Shown here: piece by piece, positions 7,528 through 16,436 of the stretch
How positions within the stretch are numbered: position 1 is the first letter of the stretch
Layout of the letters: each line of letters opens with the position of its first letter
Source of the DNA: a virus
Length of the DNA: 34,657 nucleotides
Virus record (IMG/VR): IMGVR_UViG_3300044716_000419
Span: 1-34,657 of that record
Reading direction: 5' to 3' (one strand)
Notes under the pieces: generated by a model
What the model saw: only the letters and a program-made list of their open reading frames with translations
Databases searched by the model: none
Told to the model about the DNA's origin: nothing
Program-made: the position numbers and the translations under genes

Positions 7528-8709
7528 TTAGTTTTTCCAAACGTAGATCGTAATCGAATTTCCCGCTGCTTGGTCATATTTTGCCGTACCTTCGATCGCG
7601 AGGCTTACCTGTTGATCGCGACCCTGGCTCGAGGGATCGGGGAAAGTTAACTGGACGGCCGGCATGGAGACCGCGATTCCGCCGTCTGCATTAGACGCGG
7701 AGAAAGCGATCGCGACCGGGGTCTGCTTGAGTTTTTCCTCGACCATGTAGAAATTCGAGTTCACCAGGTAGGAACTGGCCGAGACCGTCACGTTCGCGGA
7801 TCCCAGGCTGTAACCGTGAGGCGTGATCGAACCCATACACACCGAAGGCGTGAGACCGTTCGCCAGGTTGATCGTCAAGTTCTGGAAACAGAACCCGGCG
7901 TCCTCGCCGTTGAAAATCACGCCAGGGATATCGATCGAGGCGTTCAAGGGTTGAGTCGTCTCGGCCGGGTTGATTGTCTCGCCTGTCGTGACAGGGATCC
8001 CGCTCGGGCATACGGTATAACCCGCGCCCATGAAACCGAAATCACTCGTCGCGATCTCACCGTATGCGAACGCGAGGGTCATCGAGTTGACGAGCATTCC
8101 CGTGTAGTCGATCGCCTTGTCGGTCAGGTCGTTGAATTTCTTTTCGAACGTGAACGAAGGCTTATCCGTTCCGACGGTATAGCCGGCCGGACGTTTCACC
8201 GACGCACCGGCCGCCGTCTCGGCCACCGCTCCGCGCTTGGCCAGGATCATCGTTCCCGTTTCGTATGAGGTCACATAGCCCGCGCCGTTGTTCGACTCGT
8301 TCACGAAACCCGACAAAAGCACGATCTGGCCGGCTTCAAACATACCAGGCAGAAAGTCGCCGGAGGCGAGTTCCATCGAGGACTCGGATCCGACCGTCAC
8401 GTCCGCCGCGATCGGGAGATCCATCGCAGGGACCGAAGGCGTGTTCCGCATGAGCGCGCCAGAGATAAAGTCCTCGAGTTGTTGGCTCGGTGCGATCTCG
8501 GAGGCGATCGGGCCGCCGCAGTCCATACCGACGACCACCTGGCCATTATTTTCCCGGTGGCCCGCGATCATTTCGGACTGCGTGACCTGGGGCGTGCCAG
8601 ACAGGCCCTCGGACGTATAGCGCGCAGTATTGAAGGGAACGCCGTCGGGCGTCTTGTTGTATTCGGTTTCGCGAACGTAGTGGAGCGCGACCAGGTTGCT
8701 AGAACTCAT
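7528..8709 (-). CDS. Major tail tube protein
   Basis: The 393-residue product is the likely subunit of the tail tube. It starts at the ATG at 8709 (GGAG Shine-Dalgarno upstream), which overlaps the previous stop as TAATG. A longer GTG-initiated frame exists but would overlap the terminator gene needlessly. Beta-rich sequence such as 'GLSGTPQVTQSEMI' and 'GALMRNTPSVP' near the N-terminus matches the larger class of phage tail tube proteins (Phage_tube_2 type). The C-terminal half, with repeated Gly/Asn/Ser beta strands, may add an Ig-like surface domain. Its place between tail terminator and tail chaperones is canonical. Typical tube proteins are 150-400 residues, so it lies at the upper end. 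Confidence 0.82.
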   Translation of the reverse strand: MSSSNLVALHYVRETEYNKTPDGVPFNTARYTSEGLSGTPQVTQSEMIAGHRENNGQVVVGMDCGGPIASEIAPSQQLEDFISGALMRNTPSVPAMDLPIAADVTVGSESSMELASGDFLPGMFEAGQIVLLSGFVNESNNGAGYVTSYETGTMILAKRGAVAETAAGASVKRPAGYTVGTDKPSFTFEKKFNDLTDKAIDYTGMLVNSMTLAFAYGEIATSDFGFMGAGYTVCPSGIPVTTGETINPAETTQPLNASIDIPGVIFNGEDAGFCFQNLTINLANGLTPSVCMGSITPHGYSLGSANVTVSASSYLVNSNFYMVEEKLKQTPVAIAFSASNADGGIAVSMPAVQLTFPDPSSQGRDQQVSLAIEGTAKYDQAAGNSITIYVWKN

Positions 8710-9143
8710 TATGTATTCTCCGAGGAGTGGTTGATATGTTGGAAGGTTGCTACGGACGCCCATCCGGTAAAAGTCGCGCCCTGGCCGATCGCGGGAGGCG
8801 AGTCGTCCGAGGCAGGGGAAAATGATTCGATTACTACATGGCCCAGACGTTTCGCACGCAAAGCGATCCGCAGATTATCCGCGATTGTAATCGCCTCCCT
8901 CGATGGCCAGGCTCTCGGGATAATGACGTGGAATAGGATCAGACCGGACTCGAGGAACTCGTTCGCGGGAATGCTGTTCACGATCTCGCCAGGAGAGACG
9001 AACTCGAGGCCGACCCAGGGGAAATCGTTGTTCGCGGGAACCTCCTCGACGTCGCCGAAATCGTCCAGGACATAAACCGGCGTATAGGTCCAGTTCTGAG
9101 CGAACCAGTCGAGGATGGTCTGTCGGACTGTTGCGGACGCCAT
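8709..9143 (-). CDS. Tail terminator / tail completion protein
   Basis: This 144-residue protein precedes the tail tube gene and follows head closure, which is the tail terminator slot (lambda gpU-like). The sequence begins with a helix ('MASATVRQTILDWFAQNW') followed by beta strands such as 'PWVGLEFVSPGE' and 'LESGLILFHVII', the ferredoxin-like alternation of known tail terminators. Such proteins form a ring that stops tube polymerisation and docks the tail to the head. Its stop overlaps the tail tube start by one base. Identity is based on position, size and fold pattern. Confidence 0.7.
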   Translation of the reverse strand: MASATVRQTILDWFAQNWTYTPVYVLDDFGDVEEVPANNDFPWVGLEFVSPGEIVNSIPANEFLESGLILFHVIIPRAWPSREAITIADNLRIALRAKRLGHVVIESFSPASDDSPPAIGQGATFTGWASVATFQHINHSSENT

Positions 9144-9509
9144 CTAGACCCCGCACCGTATTTCGACCGCGATCGTCTGGCCGTTTACGGACCTGGTGAT
9201 CGGGTTCACATAGTCGGGGACGTAGGACTTCCCGCGCACGAATACCCGGTCCGCTTTCTCGCGGACCTGATAGGTCCCGATATCGGCCTGGAGCAAAACA
9301 ATATTGACGAACTTCGCGTCCAGTTCTCCGGCGACTTGCTCGAGGCCCGTCCGAATGCTCGACGGGGCCGTGACCCAGGCGCGCGCTTGGCCGACCAGGT
9401 TCCAGGTCGGGGGCGAGGTCGAGGCGTCGAGCGTGCGGACTTCGACCGTCTCGCCGTATCGCTCGATCATCTTTTCGTAGAGTGCCGCTGCATTTGTTGC
9501 GTTTAGCAT
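9144..9509 (-). CDS. Head closure / head-tail joining protein
   Basis: The chosen start is the ATG at 9509, which overlaps the connector stop as TGATG and gives 121 residues; a GTG three codons earlier is possible. The product is a small beta-rich protein with 'YEKMIERYGETVEVR' near the start and a phrase 'DRVFVRGKSYVPDYV' typical of head closure proteins related to SPP1 gp16 or HK97 gp9. These form the ring below the connector that retains packaged DNA and receives the tail. Neighbours on both sides fit this order. The ORF has no odd features. Confidence 0.68.
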   Translation of the reverse strand: MLNATNAAALYEKMIERYGETVEVRTLDASTSPPTWNLVGQARAWVTAPSSIRTGLEQVAGELDAKFVNIVLLQADIGTYQVREKADRVFVRGKSYVPDYVNPITRSVNGQTIAVEIRCGV

Positions 9510-10120
9510 CAGACCCACCTGTTCCGGTGTTGTTCGAGCGAATGCGCCACCAGGGCCGGGATTGCGCCATGCTGCGACGTGCCGCCGACCGTTCCCGCGC
9601 CTGCGCCCGAGGATCCGCCGGTCTCGTACTCAATCGATGCGACGCCGTAGACGGTCTCTTTCTTGACCGCGCCAAGCGCCGCGCCACCGCCCGCACCGGC
9701 TCCGCCCGTTCCCTGGGCGTTCCAGACTGCGCTCGCTGTTTGGATGATCGCGTACTGCGCCCAGGCCGGAAGGTTCAAATATCCGCCCATGTAAGAGACA
9801 ACCAGGTCGCCCTGGTGGCCAGAGCGCAGGCGAACCTCGCCCGAAGGCTTAACCACATATCCGGCTTCGTAGACGACAGGAAGGCCTGTCGCCGCGTCCA
9901 TCACGTCCAGGATCGCGTCGACCGGATAATTTTTCAGGACCACCGTATCCTGGCCGCGGACGACCTCGACCCAGTCCTCATACTTGCCGTATGAGAGAGA
10001 CCGGCCGAGATAGTCCTCGATCAATTCCTGCGAGATCTCGAGGGTCTGGGTAAGTGCTGCGTCCTGGGTGTCGTCGGTGATCCCCAGGAGGGCCTTAAAC
10101 AGTTCTAGGAGTTTATCCAT
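9509..10120 (-). CDS. Head-tail connector (HK97 gp6-like)
   Basis: The 203-residue protein starts with alpha-helices ('LLELFKALLGITDDTQDAAL' followed by 'EISQELIEDYLGRSLSYG'), the signature of gp6/gp15-like connector adaptors that dock under the portal. A short beta hairpin ('VVLKNYPVDAILDV') and another helix ('LPAWAQYAIIQTASAVW') follow. The C-terminal third is rich in Gly and Ala, possibly flexible, and makes the protein longer than HK97 gp6. It would bind the portal ring and prepare the head for head closure. The gene lies four bases after the collagen-like fibre, an unusual insertion between portal and connector. Confidence 0.75.
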   Translation of the reverse strand: MDKLLELFKALLGITDDTQDAALTQTLEISQELIEDYLGRSLSYGKYEDWVEVVRGQDTVVLKNYPVDAILDVMDAATGLPVVYEAGYVVKPSGEVRLRSGHQGDLVVSYMGGYLNLPAWAQYAIIQTASAVWNAQGTGGAGAGGGAALGAVKKETVYGVASIEYETGGSSGAGAGTVGGTSQHGAIPALVAHSLEQHRNRWV

Positions 10121-10123
10121 CGC

Positions 10124-12868
10124 TTAGGCTCCCTTGAGAATGGCGACTTCGGCCTTGAGCGCGTCGATCTCGGCGCGCATTTCGTCGAATAGCGCCTTCG
10201 CCGCGTAAGTCGCGTCGGCGTGGGCTTTACTGATTGCCTCGTCGCCGACTGGCGCGGTCGTCGGGAGTTCGATCTGGCCGGAGACCTTGATCTTTGTAGT
10301 CGCAGACCCGCGCCCGATCGTCGCGCCGCCCACCCCGATAACGATCGCGCCCGCGGAGTTCTGCGTCACGATCGGCTGATTAAACGTCGTGTTCGCGGCT
10401 GTTGTCGTCCAGAGGTTCGTCGAGTTGCTTCGCAGGGCGACGCCACCGGATCCGCCGAACATATTTAGCCCGGTAGTCCCCCAGGTGAACGACTGGACAG
10501 TCGTCGGGAGCGTGATCGTTCCCGTCATCGTGCCGCCCGTCGTGGGTAGCATCTTGTCCGCGTAGGCCTTATTTACCAGGTGATTCGCGTCAACCGGTGC
10601 AATATTGCAAACGGGGAGTTTTGTAAACGTCTGGATGCCCGCGTTTGATATAAAGATCCCGGTCAATCCGCCCGGCATTTGTAAGCGAACAGTCCCGACG
10701 GGGTCCATGTACCAATAAGAATCGACGCCATTAAAACTACTAATCTCCGTCGGAGGTAGTCGCAGAGGCGCGCCCGTTGCGGAAACCGATCCCCAGAGTA
10801 GAGTCCCGTCCGCTGATACGCCATTGACGTATTGATTCGCGGTATGCGTGCCGACCTTAATTCCACCCAGAACCGTCGAAGTCGCGACCGGGAGCGTATA
10901 ACTTGATCCCGCCGAGAGCGTGCCGTCCGCGGTCACGGTCAGGCCTGCGCCGACCTTGATTCCACCCAGGACGGTCGCCGTCGCAGGCGAGAGAGTCGCC
11001 GAGGAGGACGCCACCAGGTTGTCGACGTAGTCCTTCGTCGTTGCGTGTAGTGCTGAAACAGGCGCTCCGCTCAGAGAGAGCGGGCCGGTCATCGTGTCGC
11101 CCGCTCGTCGCACGCATTCGCTCGAAGGCGTGGCCGAGAGCGTGCCATCGAGCGCCATGCTCAGACCCGAACCGACCTTCATTCCGCCCAGGGTCGTATC
11201 GGACGCCACCGGGAGAACGTACCCGCCGGCCGCGAATTGTGCGTCGACGTATTGTTTCGTCACCGCGTCGAGAGGCGCGACAGGATCCGCGGGTAAAAGG
11301 ATCGGTTTATATGATTGGTGCTTGTTTATGCCCAGGTGTAAAAGGTTCGCCGTACCGTTGCGGAAGTACAGGCCGGCCACAGATCCGATCACATTAAAAC
11401 CGGACGCGTTTTGGATCATATTCACGCCGTTGGGGAAATTGATCGTCGCGGGCGCGACCATCGTTCCACCAGAGAGCGGGAGATATCCGGAGAGGTCTGT
11501 CGCGGGCGTATAGAGGAACCCATCGGATCCGATCGTCGACGTATTGCCGGCGTCGGACGAGGCCACCGTAGGACCGGCAGGCCCCTGAATGCCAGGTACG
11601 CCCTGGACGCCAGGGACGCCCTGCGGTCCTTGTACGGGTCCCGCGTCGACCCAGGCGGCCGTCTCCTCATCCCATACGAACCCGCGCGCGGGTGCGGGTT
11701 CTGAGACGACCCAGAGATCGCCCTGGGCCGCCGTGGCCGGAAGTTCGCTCTCTGTTGCAACCGTTCCGCGGTAGTTGATCCCCATACCCGCGGGACCCTG
11801 GATCCCCGGAGGTCCCTGGATGCCAGGCTGTCCAGGGATGCCCTGGTCGCCAGGCGGTCCGGCGGGCCCCATCGGGCCAGGAGCGCCGGCCTCGGGTACG
11901 CCACCACCACCCGCGCCCCCCATGCCACCGTTCAGGCGTTGCCAGTAACGACCGGCCTCGCCTGCGTCCATGATCGAGGAGACAGGCGCGATCCCGTCCT
12001 TCGGGGTTGCCCGACAGATAAAGGGCGCGCCCGCGTAGATCACCAGGTCGCCCGAGTTGTAGTCGGTTCCCGATCGCCAGGTCCCGCGGTAGAACCGCAA
12101 GGGAACCGCGTTATCGTCCTGGGGCGTGAATAGGTCCTTGACGACAGTCGCCGCGATCTCGCGCTCGATATCGCTCGAGTGCGCGCGCAGACTGCGCTCG
12201 ATCACGTCGCCCAGGTCGTAGACGACCGTCTGGCCGTCCTTGCCGACGACGATCGCGTCGTCCGTAATTTCGAACAGAGTGATCCCATGGCCATCGCGGC
12301 CGTGGCGGCCGTCCTGGCCGTCGATCCCGTCTTTCCCGGCCTTGCCTCTCTGCGCGAGCATTTTCGCCTCGCCAGTAGGTAGGACCAGGAACGAGGTCCC
12401 GCTGTCGATATAGATATCGCCAGGCGCGTATTGTTTGCCCTCGGCCTTGACGCCCGTCCATTTGAACCCGAAGGTCCCGACGCGCGACCAATCCTCGCCC
12501 TCGCCTGGTTCGGCCACCGTGTCCGAGGCCGCCTTAAAGATCTGGCCGAAGTTGTGCATCACCAGGTCGCCGGCTCGATAGACTGCGCCGGCCGTCCAGG
12601 TCTTTGTCTCAATGCCTGCGCCGGCCTGGCCGGCCTCGCCAGGCTCGCCTCGATCGCCCTGGTCGCCCTTGGTGATCTTGACGAACTCGCCGTCCGACTT
12701 GAGCGCGGCCGTCACGTCCTCGATCGCGACCTCGACAGGATCCGCGTCGCGGCCATCACGGCCGGCCGGTCCTGGAGTGCGTTCGATCTGCTCGACTGCT
12801 TTCTTGATCTCGACGATCTGGTCGACGATTGGCTCGAGGGATTGCGCGAGTGCTTTCTCAATCGACAT
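10124..12868 (-). CDS. Collagen-like fibre, probably head or neck fibre
   Basis: This 914-residue structural protein combines fibre modules. A short helix is followed by collagen-like Gly-X-Y tracts around residues 32-42, 68-85, 172-195, 325-361 and 409-429. Carbohydrate-module-like insertions between them contain 'VYRAGDLVMHNFGQIFKA' and 'YNSGDLVIYAGAPFICRA'. The C-terminal half holds repeats found in tail fibres: three copies around 'GGTMxxP/G' and three around 'VLGGIKVGxGL...DGTLSA'. It ends with heptad-like helices ('EMRAEIDALKAEVAILK') that could trimerise it. The start overlaps the portal stop by one base (TAATG), so it is translated with head genes. Its place between portal and connector argues for a fibre on the head or neck rather than the tail tip. 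It probably binds host surface or mucus-like glycans, which is inference. Confidence 0.78.
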   Translation of the reverse strand: MSIEKALAQSLEPIVDQIVEIKKAVEQIERTPGPAGRDGRDADPVEVAIEDVTAALKSDGEFVKITKGDQGDRGEPGEAGQAGAGIETKTWTAGAVYRAGDLVMHNFGQIFKAASDTVAEPGEGEDWSRVGTFGFKWTGVKAEGKQYAPGDIYIDSGTSFLVLPTGEAKMLAQRGKAGKDGIDGQDGRHGRDGHGITLFEITDDAIVVGKDGQTVVYDLGDVIERSLRAHSSDIEREIAATVVKDLFTPQDDNAVPLRFYRGTWRSGTDYNSGDLVIYAGAPFICRATPKDGIAPVSSIMDAGEAGRYWQRLNGGMGGAGGGGVPEAGAPGPMGPAGPPGDQGIPGQPGIQGPPGIQGPAGMGINYRGTVATESELPATAAQGDLWVVSEPAPARGFVWDEETAAWVDAGPVQGPQGVPGVQGVPGIQGPAGPTVASSDAGNTSTIGSDGFLYTPATDLSGYLPLSGGTMVAPATINFPNGVNMIQNASGFNVIGSVAGLYFRNGTANLLHLGINKHQSYKPILLPADPVAPLDAVTKQYVDAQFAAGGYVLPVASDTTLGGMKVGSGLSMALDGTLSATPSSECVRRAGDTMTGPLSLSGAPVSALHATTKDYVDNLVASSSATLSPATATVLGGIKVGAGLTVTADGTLSAGSSYTLPVATSTVLGGIKVGTHTANQYVNGVSADGTLLWGSVSATGAPLRLPPTEISSFNGVDSYWYMDPVGTVRLQMPGGLTGIFISNAGIQTFTKLPVCNIAPVDANHLVNKAYADKMLPTTGGTMTGTITLPTTVQSFTWGTTGLNMFGGSGGVALRSNSTNLWTTTAANTTFNQPIVTQNSAGAIVIGVGGATIGRGSATTKIKVSGQIELPTTAPVGDEAISKAHADATYAAKALFDEMRAEIDALKAEVAILKGA

Positions 12869-14220
12869 TAAGCGACCTTTTTATTCAATAGTTCAAAGAC
12901 GAGCGCGCGAGCGATTACCGGGTCGAATTGCTTTTCGTTGTCCTCGGGCGGATCTGCGGGCGGGTCTTTCGGTGGAGTCATGGGGGCGGGAGGCTCGGGC
13001 TTGAACCCGAGTTCGACCATCTGTTGCTGCAAGTAGGGCTTGTCGCCGTGTTCGACAGGAGGCAGACCCTCCTTATCGCGCGCCTCGTTCGGCGTGAACA
13101 GGCCGCCCTGGATCGCCTTCGTCAGGCCATCGATGCGGCCGGCGAAGTCAGTACGCAAGAGCGCGGAGACGTCGAGTTCGGTGTACTCGTTGGCCGCCAG
13201 TTCAAACGCGGAATCCAGAGACCGCTCGATGTTCTCCAGGAGTGAACCCAGGGAGATCGATAGCCACATCGAGATCAATTGTTCGGTGTTGCTCATGGTG
13301 GCCTTAGACAGGTCGCCAATGATCGGGAGCGGTACGCCAAACACGCGCGCGATATCCTCGATACTCATGCGCTGAGACTCGATCAGTTGCGCGTCGACCG
13401 AGTCGACTCCGAGAGGCTGAAACTTCAGGCCCGCGGAGAGAATCGGCATTCCGCCTTTACTCCAGAGTTTCGACTGTTCGTCGAACAGTTCGCGCAGGCG
13501 CGCCGTCTGTTCCTTCGTGAGGACCTGGTCGGTCGACAGAATGCCGCTCGGGCGATTCATGTTCCGAAAGAATGTCGCCTGGGTCTCAGACAAGGCGACG
13601 TTGATTCCGACCGCGATCGCGGCCGCCTTAATAGGCGACTCGCCGATCAGAGGATGGCGTGGCGTATGCGTGCGAAAGTGGATCACGTCGCGCGCCGGGG
13701 CCATGTAGTCGGTCGTCTCGGGGAGCATAGGGTTCGAACCCACCGAGTAAAAGATCGCGCCCGTCACCGGCTCGACGTAAGGCATGAACGAACCGCGCGG
13801 CATGATATGGAGCGCGGTCGGTGCGCGACGGTCGTCGCGGACAATGATGCAAACACATTCGCCGTCGAATAGCATTCTGGCGACGACGTTATAAATGAAC
13901 TGATTCCAGGTTTCGTATGCGTTCGGCGAACGCAAGAGACGCGCGACCGCGGTCGTCGTCATAATTTCATGCTTGCCCTGGTCGTTGATCCGTTTCTGGT
14001 GCGGGTAGCATTGGCTCGCGGCCCTGGCGAATGCCATCACCGACGCATAGACGGCCGGGACGTTGCGCGCGCCGATCCCGGACATATCCAGGTTTCGCTG
14101 ATACCCATCACCGAACGGGATCGAGTAGACGCCGCCCAGTTCACCGACGCCCATCGCAGGGCCTCGATACGTTCCCTCGGCTCCCGAGAAAAACGTCTTA
14201 ATTCTGGCGGCCAGTCCCAT
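12868..14220 (-). CDS. Portal protein (HK97 family)
   Basis: The 450-residue product forms the dodecameric ring through which DNA enters and leaves the head. Family features include an N-terminal 'GVYASV'-like segment (here 'NVPAVYASVMAFARAASQ') and the central phrase 'HFRTHTPRHPLIGESPIKAA'. Also present are 'PSGILSTDQVLTKEQTARLRELFDEQ' (split by family consensus) and 'DIARVFGVPLPIIGDLSKAT', all typical of HK97-type portals. The C-terminal tail is Pro/Asp-rich. It starts immediately after the small gene downstream of capsid. In most HK97-like phages portal precedes protease and capsid; here it follows them. Confidence 0.93.
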   Translation of the reverse strand: MGLAARIKTFFSGAEGTYRGPAMGVGELGGVYSIPFGDGYQRNLDMSGIGARNVPAVYASVMAFARAASQCYPHQKRINDQGKHEIMTTTAVARLLRSPNAYETWNQFIYNVVARMLFDGECVCIIVRDDRRAPTALHIMPRGSFMPYVEPVTGAIFYSVGSNPMLPETTDYMAPARDVIHFRTHTPRHPLIGESPIKAAAIAVGINVALSETQATFFRNMNRPSGILSTDQVLTKEQTARLRELFDEQSKLWSKGGMPILSAGLKFQPLGVDSVDAQLIESQRMSIEDIARVFGVPLPIIGDLSKATMSNTEQLISMWLSISLGSLLENIERSLDSAFELAANEYTELDVSALLRTDFAGRIDGLTKAIQGGLFTPNEARDKEGLPPVEHGDKPYLQQQMVELGFKPEPPAPMTPPKDPPADPPEDNEKQFDPVIARALVFELLNKKVA

Positions 14221-14499
14221 TTAGTTGTCGCCCTTGTTCGAACGACGCTTAAACAATTTCCGAGGCGTCATCTCTTTGGTTTCGTATGGGGCCTCGGTGG
14301 CCTCTGCGGCCTCCTGGCGGACTTCGTAGGCCGTGGCCAGGGGAGTAAGCGTATCGATGCGTCGGAGCGCGTTCGCGCCGACTGCGGGATTCTGCGCGTG
14401 GCCATCGGCCACCAGTCGCTCGGCGAGGGTCTTGTCGATATCGACGAAACCAGTCCGGCCATTTAATTCGGTGATTTTCTTGTACGCCCAAACTAGCAT
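14221..14499 (-). CDS. Unknown head-region protein (92 aa)
   Basis: I chose the ATG at 14499 because AGAGG lies seven bases upstream and the longer frame reaches into the hairpin region. The product starts 'MLVWAYKKITELNGRTGFVD', contains 'LAERLVADGHAQNPAVGA' and ends in a basic segment 'RKLFKRRSNKG'. The N-terminal part resembles short alpha/beta modules found next to capsid genes in other phages, but I cannot name a family. It lies between capsid and portal, downstream of a strong hairpin, and could be a minor head component or decoration protein; this is inference from position. Confidence 0.6.
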   Translation of the reverse strand: MLVWAYKKITELNGRTGFVDIDKTLAERLVADGHAQNPAVGANALRRIDTLTPLATAYEVRQEAAEATEAPYETKEMTPRKLFKRRSNKGDN

Positions 14500-14521
14500 T
14501 TCGGACCTCTCTTTCGTTATG

Positions 14522-14557
14522 CGATCACTCGCGAGGGCATTCCCTCGCAAGTGATCG
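14522..14557 (-). terminator. Strong RNA hairpin after the capsid gene
   Basis: Two 16-base arms (14522-14537 and 14542-14557) enclose a four-base loop, starting ten bases after the capsid stop. The one mismatch in DNA becomes a U-G pair in the minus-strand transcript, so the RNA stem is unbroken. No U-tract follows, so it may stall or partially terminate transcription, or protect the capsid mRNA 3' end, rather than act as a full terminator. Confidence 0.72.
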
Positions 14558-14566
14558 ATTTACTGC

Positions 14567-15880
14567 TTACCAGGCGACGTCTGTAATGGTCTGAACGCCA
14601 CCGGCGCGGCCAGTCGCCCAGTCCACATTCCAAAGCGCGCGCAGAGCGGACGTATTGGTCTGGAACAGGGATTTAACTGGCGACGCGGCCACCGAACCAT
14701 TGATATCGAGCGGAGTCGTGTCCTCATAGTGCAAGGTCGCGACTTCGGTTCCCATGAAACGAGGAGTCCCGCCGGCGAAGGCGACTTCGGACGCATCGAT
14801 CAGGTAAACGATATCGGCCGGGACGTTCGTCGAAGTGACGACAGGGATCCCGATCAATTGGCCGTTTTGCATTTCAGGGAAAGCGATCCCGCCGACCGCA
14901 TTGGTCGAGAGTTGCAGACCCCAGGCGCGGGCCGGGTGCATCACCCAGACCGGACGACGGCCGAGGTTCTGCGAGGTCATCGCCTGCAGGCGACCGCGCA
15001 AGTCGGCCGTAATCGAACCGACGTCGGTTCCTGTCGAGACGGCTGTATCGCCGGCCGCGAGGCCGACCTGGATACCCGCGGGAGAGATACCGGGGACGCC
15101 GGCGTTCGCGCTCAGAAACGCGATATCGAGCGCCTCGGCCGTGTCCTGGATCATGGCATTACGAATAACGTCCATGATGTTCGGGGTCGAACGCTCGAAC
15201 AGTTCGTTCGAGAATGCGGAGATCACGCCCAGGCTCTTAGGTGTAAGAATCTTGGATTCGAACGCCATTTGCTTGACTGGGATCGGTGCGCCCTCTGCGC
15301 GGAATGCGCCGTCCAGGCGAGCGCCTGATGCGCGGCCGGGGATCTTGATCGACTGGTATCCGTCGAACGTGTAGCTGTTCAGGCCCAGGCGAGGAACGAC
15401 CGACTCAGGACGCAAGAGGTCCATAAATGCGGAATATGTATCCCGCACAAGCTCAGCGGCCCACCCCTCGACCGAAGTCAGAGCGGGAGCGGTCACGGCC
15501 TTAGTCACCAGGGCGACGGACTCGTCACCGGCGAAACGCTTTTCCAGTACGGACTGGACGGACGTCCGGTTCGTATGGGATTCGGCCGCGGCCAGGGCGG
15601 CTTTGAACAGGAGGTCGGCGCTTGCCTTGCTACCCATGTTTTTCGACTGGACGACTGAGGCGGACGCGGGATTCGCACGCGAGGCCAGAGCGTTCTCGGC
15701 TTTCTTGAGTGCGTCGACAGTTGCGGCTTTTTTCTCTACGTCGCCGGAGAGAGTCTCAACCTGGACCAGGAGAGATTCGTCGTCGGGAGTGTCCTCGAGG
15801 GACTTAGTCACGGCGACCAATTGGTCTTTGAGACCCAGGAGTTCGGCCTCTGCGGCCTTAATGCGTTCTGCGAGGTTCAT
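14567..15880 (-). CDS. Major capsid protein, HK97 fold, with N-terminal scaffold (delta) domain
   Basis: The start is the ATG at 15880 (AGGA eight bases upstream, four-base gap to the protease stop), giving 437 residues; the longer frame would overlap the protease. The first 100 or so residues are charged and helical ('LAERIKAAEAELLGLKDQL' onward), matching the delta/scaffold domain that HK97-type phages remove after assembly. The remaining sequence has the HK97 pattern, including 'VVPRLGLNSYTFDGYQSIKIP', 'FERSTPNIMDVIRNAMIQD' and 'WVMHPARAWGLQLS' (each a short excerpt). The preceding gene is the matching protease, so cleavage around residue 100 is likely. A large hairpin follows the stop. 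Confidence 0.93.
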   Translation of the reverse strand: MNLAERIKAAEAELLGLKDQLVAVTKSLEDTPDDESLLVQVETLSGDVEKKAATVDALKKAENALASRANPASASVVQSKNMGSKASADLLFKAALAAAESHTNRTSVQSVLEKRFAGDESVALVTKAVTAPALTSVEGWAAELVRDTYSAFMDLLRPESVVPRLGLNSYTFDGYQSIKIPGRASGARLDGAFRAEGAPIPVKQMAFESKILTPKSLGVISAFSNELFERSTPNIMDVIRNAMIQDTAEALDIAFLSANAGVPGISPAGIQVGLAAGDTAVSTGTDVGSITADLRGRLQAMTSQNLGRRPVWVMHPARAWGLQLSTNAVGGIAFPEMQNGQLIGIPVVTSTNVPADIVYLIDASEVAFAGGTPRFMGTEVATLHYEDTTPLDINGSVAASPVKSLFQTNTSALRALWNVDWATGRAGGVQTITDVAW

Positions 15881-15884
15881 TTGA

Positions 15885-16436
15885 TTATTTCCTAATGGTG
15901 CGATTGGCGCGGAGAATCGCCGCCTTCGCGATTTTGATAATGGCTTCGTGGTTTTTGCCGGACTCGGCATTTTGGGCGTGACCATTGGACAGATCGACGC
16001 CGAAACTTTTCGCGATTTGCATCGCCTGGGGATTACATGGGACCGAGACGACGGACGTCTCGAGGAGTTCGATCGCGTCGAACTGGAGGCCGCCCTTTTC
16101 GCGAGGCGTGCCGCGACCGCGGAACCCGACGCTCGCGCCCAGGGGCGTATCGATCGCCAGGAGCGCCTTAATCATTTTCGAGAGACTGGTCTCGGCGAGT
16201 TTAAGATCGGCCGCGAGTTTCGTCCCGACCATGCGGAGATTCGTCCATTTGCCGACCGGGAGCGCGCTGTCGTGTTGCCAGAGACAGATCACCTCTTGAC
16301 CGACTAGCGACTTGAGCGCCTTAGTCGAAATCACGTCACCGGCGCGGTCCACCGCGTCCGAGGAGATAACCCAGGTCCCGTCGTATTCGGGCGACTCGGC
16401 TTTCTGAATGCCTACCGGGAGACTTTTTGTCTGCAC
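15885..16436 (-). CDS. HK97-type prohead protease
   Basis: The 183-residue product belongs to the herpesvirus/HK97-like prohead protease group (U35/S78-type fold). The active-site His is H55 in 'CLWQHDSALPVGKW' and the nucleophilic Ser is probably S128 in 'LLETSVVSVPCNP', which matches the family pattern of a Ser before a Val-rich strand and Pro-Ala/Cys-Asn-Pro. 'GASVGFRG' is another family phrase. It should cleave the capsid scaffold domain inside the prohead. The ORF starts with GTG after a weak GGTGG site. It is preceded by an internal promoter and a leader hairpin, so expression may differ from that of the terminase genes. Confidence 0.88.
   Translation of the reverse strand: MQTKSLPVGIQKAESPEYDGTWVISSDAVDRAGDVISTKALKSLVGQEVICLWQHDSALPVGKWTNLRMVGTKLAADLKLAETSLSKMIKALLAIDTPLGASVGFRGRGTPREKGGLQFDAIELLETSVVSVPCNPQAMQIAKSFGVDLSNGHAQNAESGKNHEAIIKIAKAAILRANRTIRK

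Noticed and set aside
11422-11928. 168-codon minus-strand frame inside the fibre gene
   Set aside because: It is a shadow frame of the Gly/Pro-rich collagen region, with Arg/Ser/Pro-rich low-complexity product.
13279-13872. 197-codon plus-strand frame in the portal region
   Set aside because: Antisense to a clear portal gene; composition is dominated by Arg, Asp and His and has no recognisable motif.
14522-14557. Rho-independent terminator
   Set aside because: The stem is strong but no U-tract follows on either strand, so full intrinsic termination is not supported; it is kept only as a hairpin.
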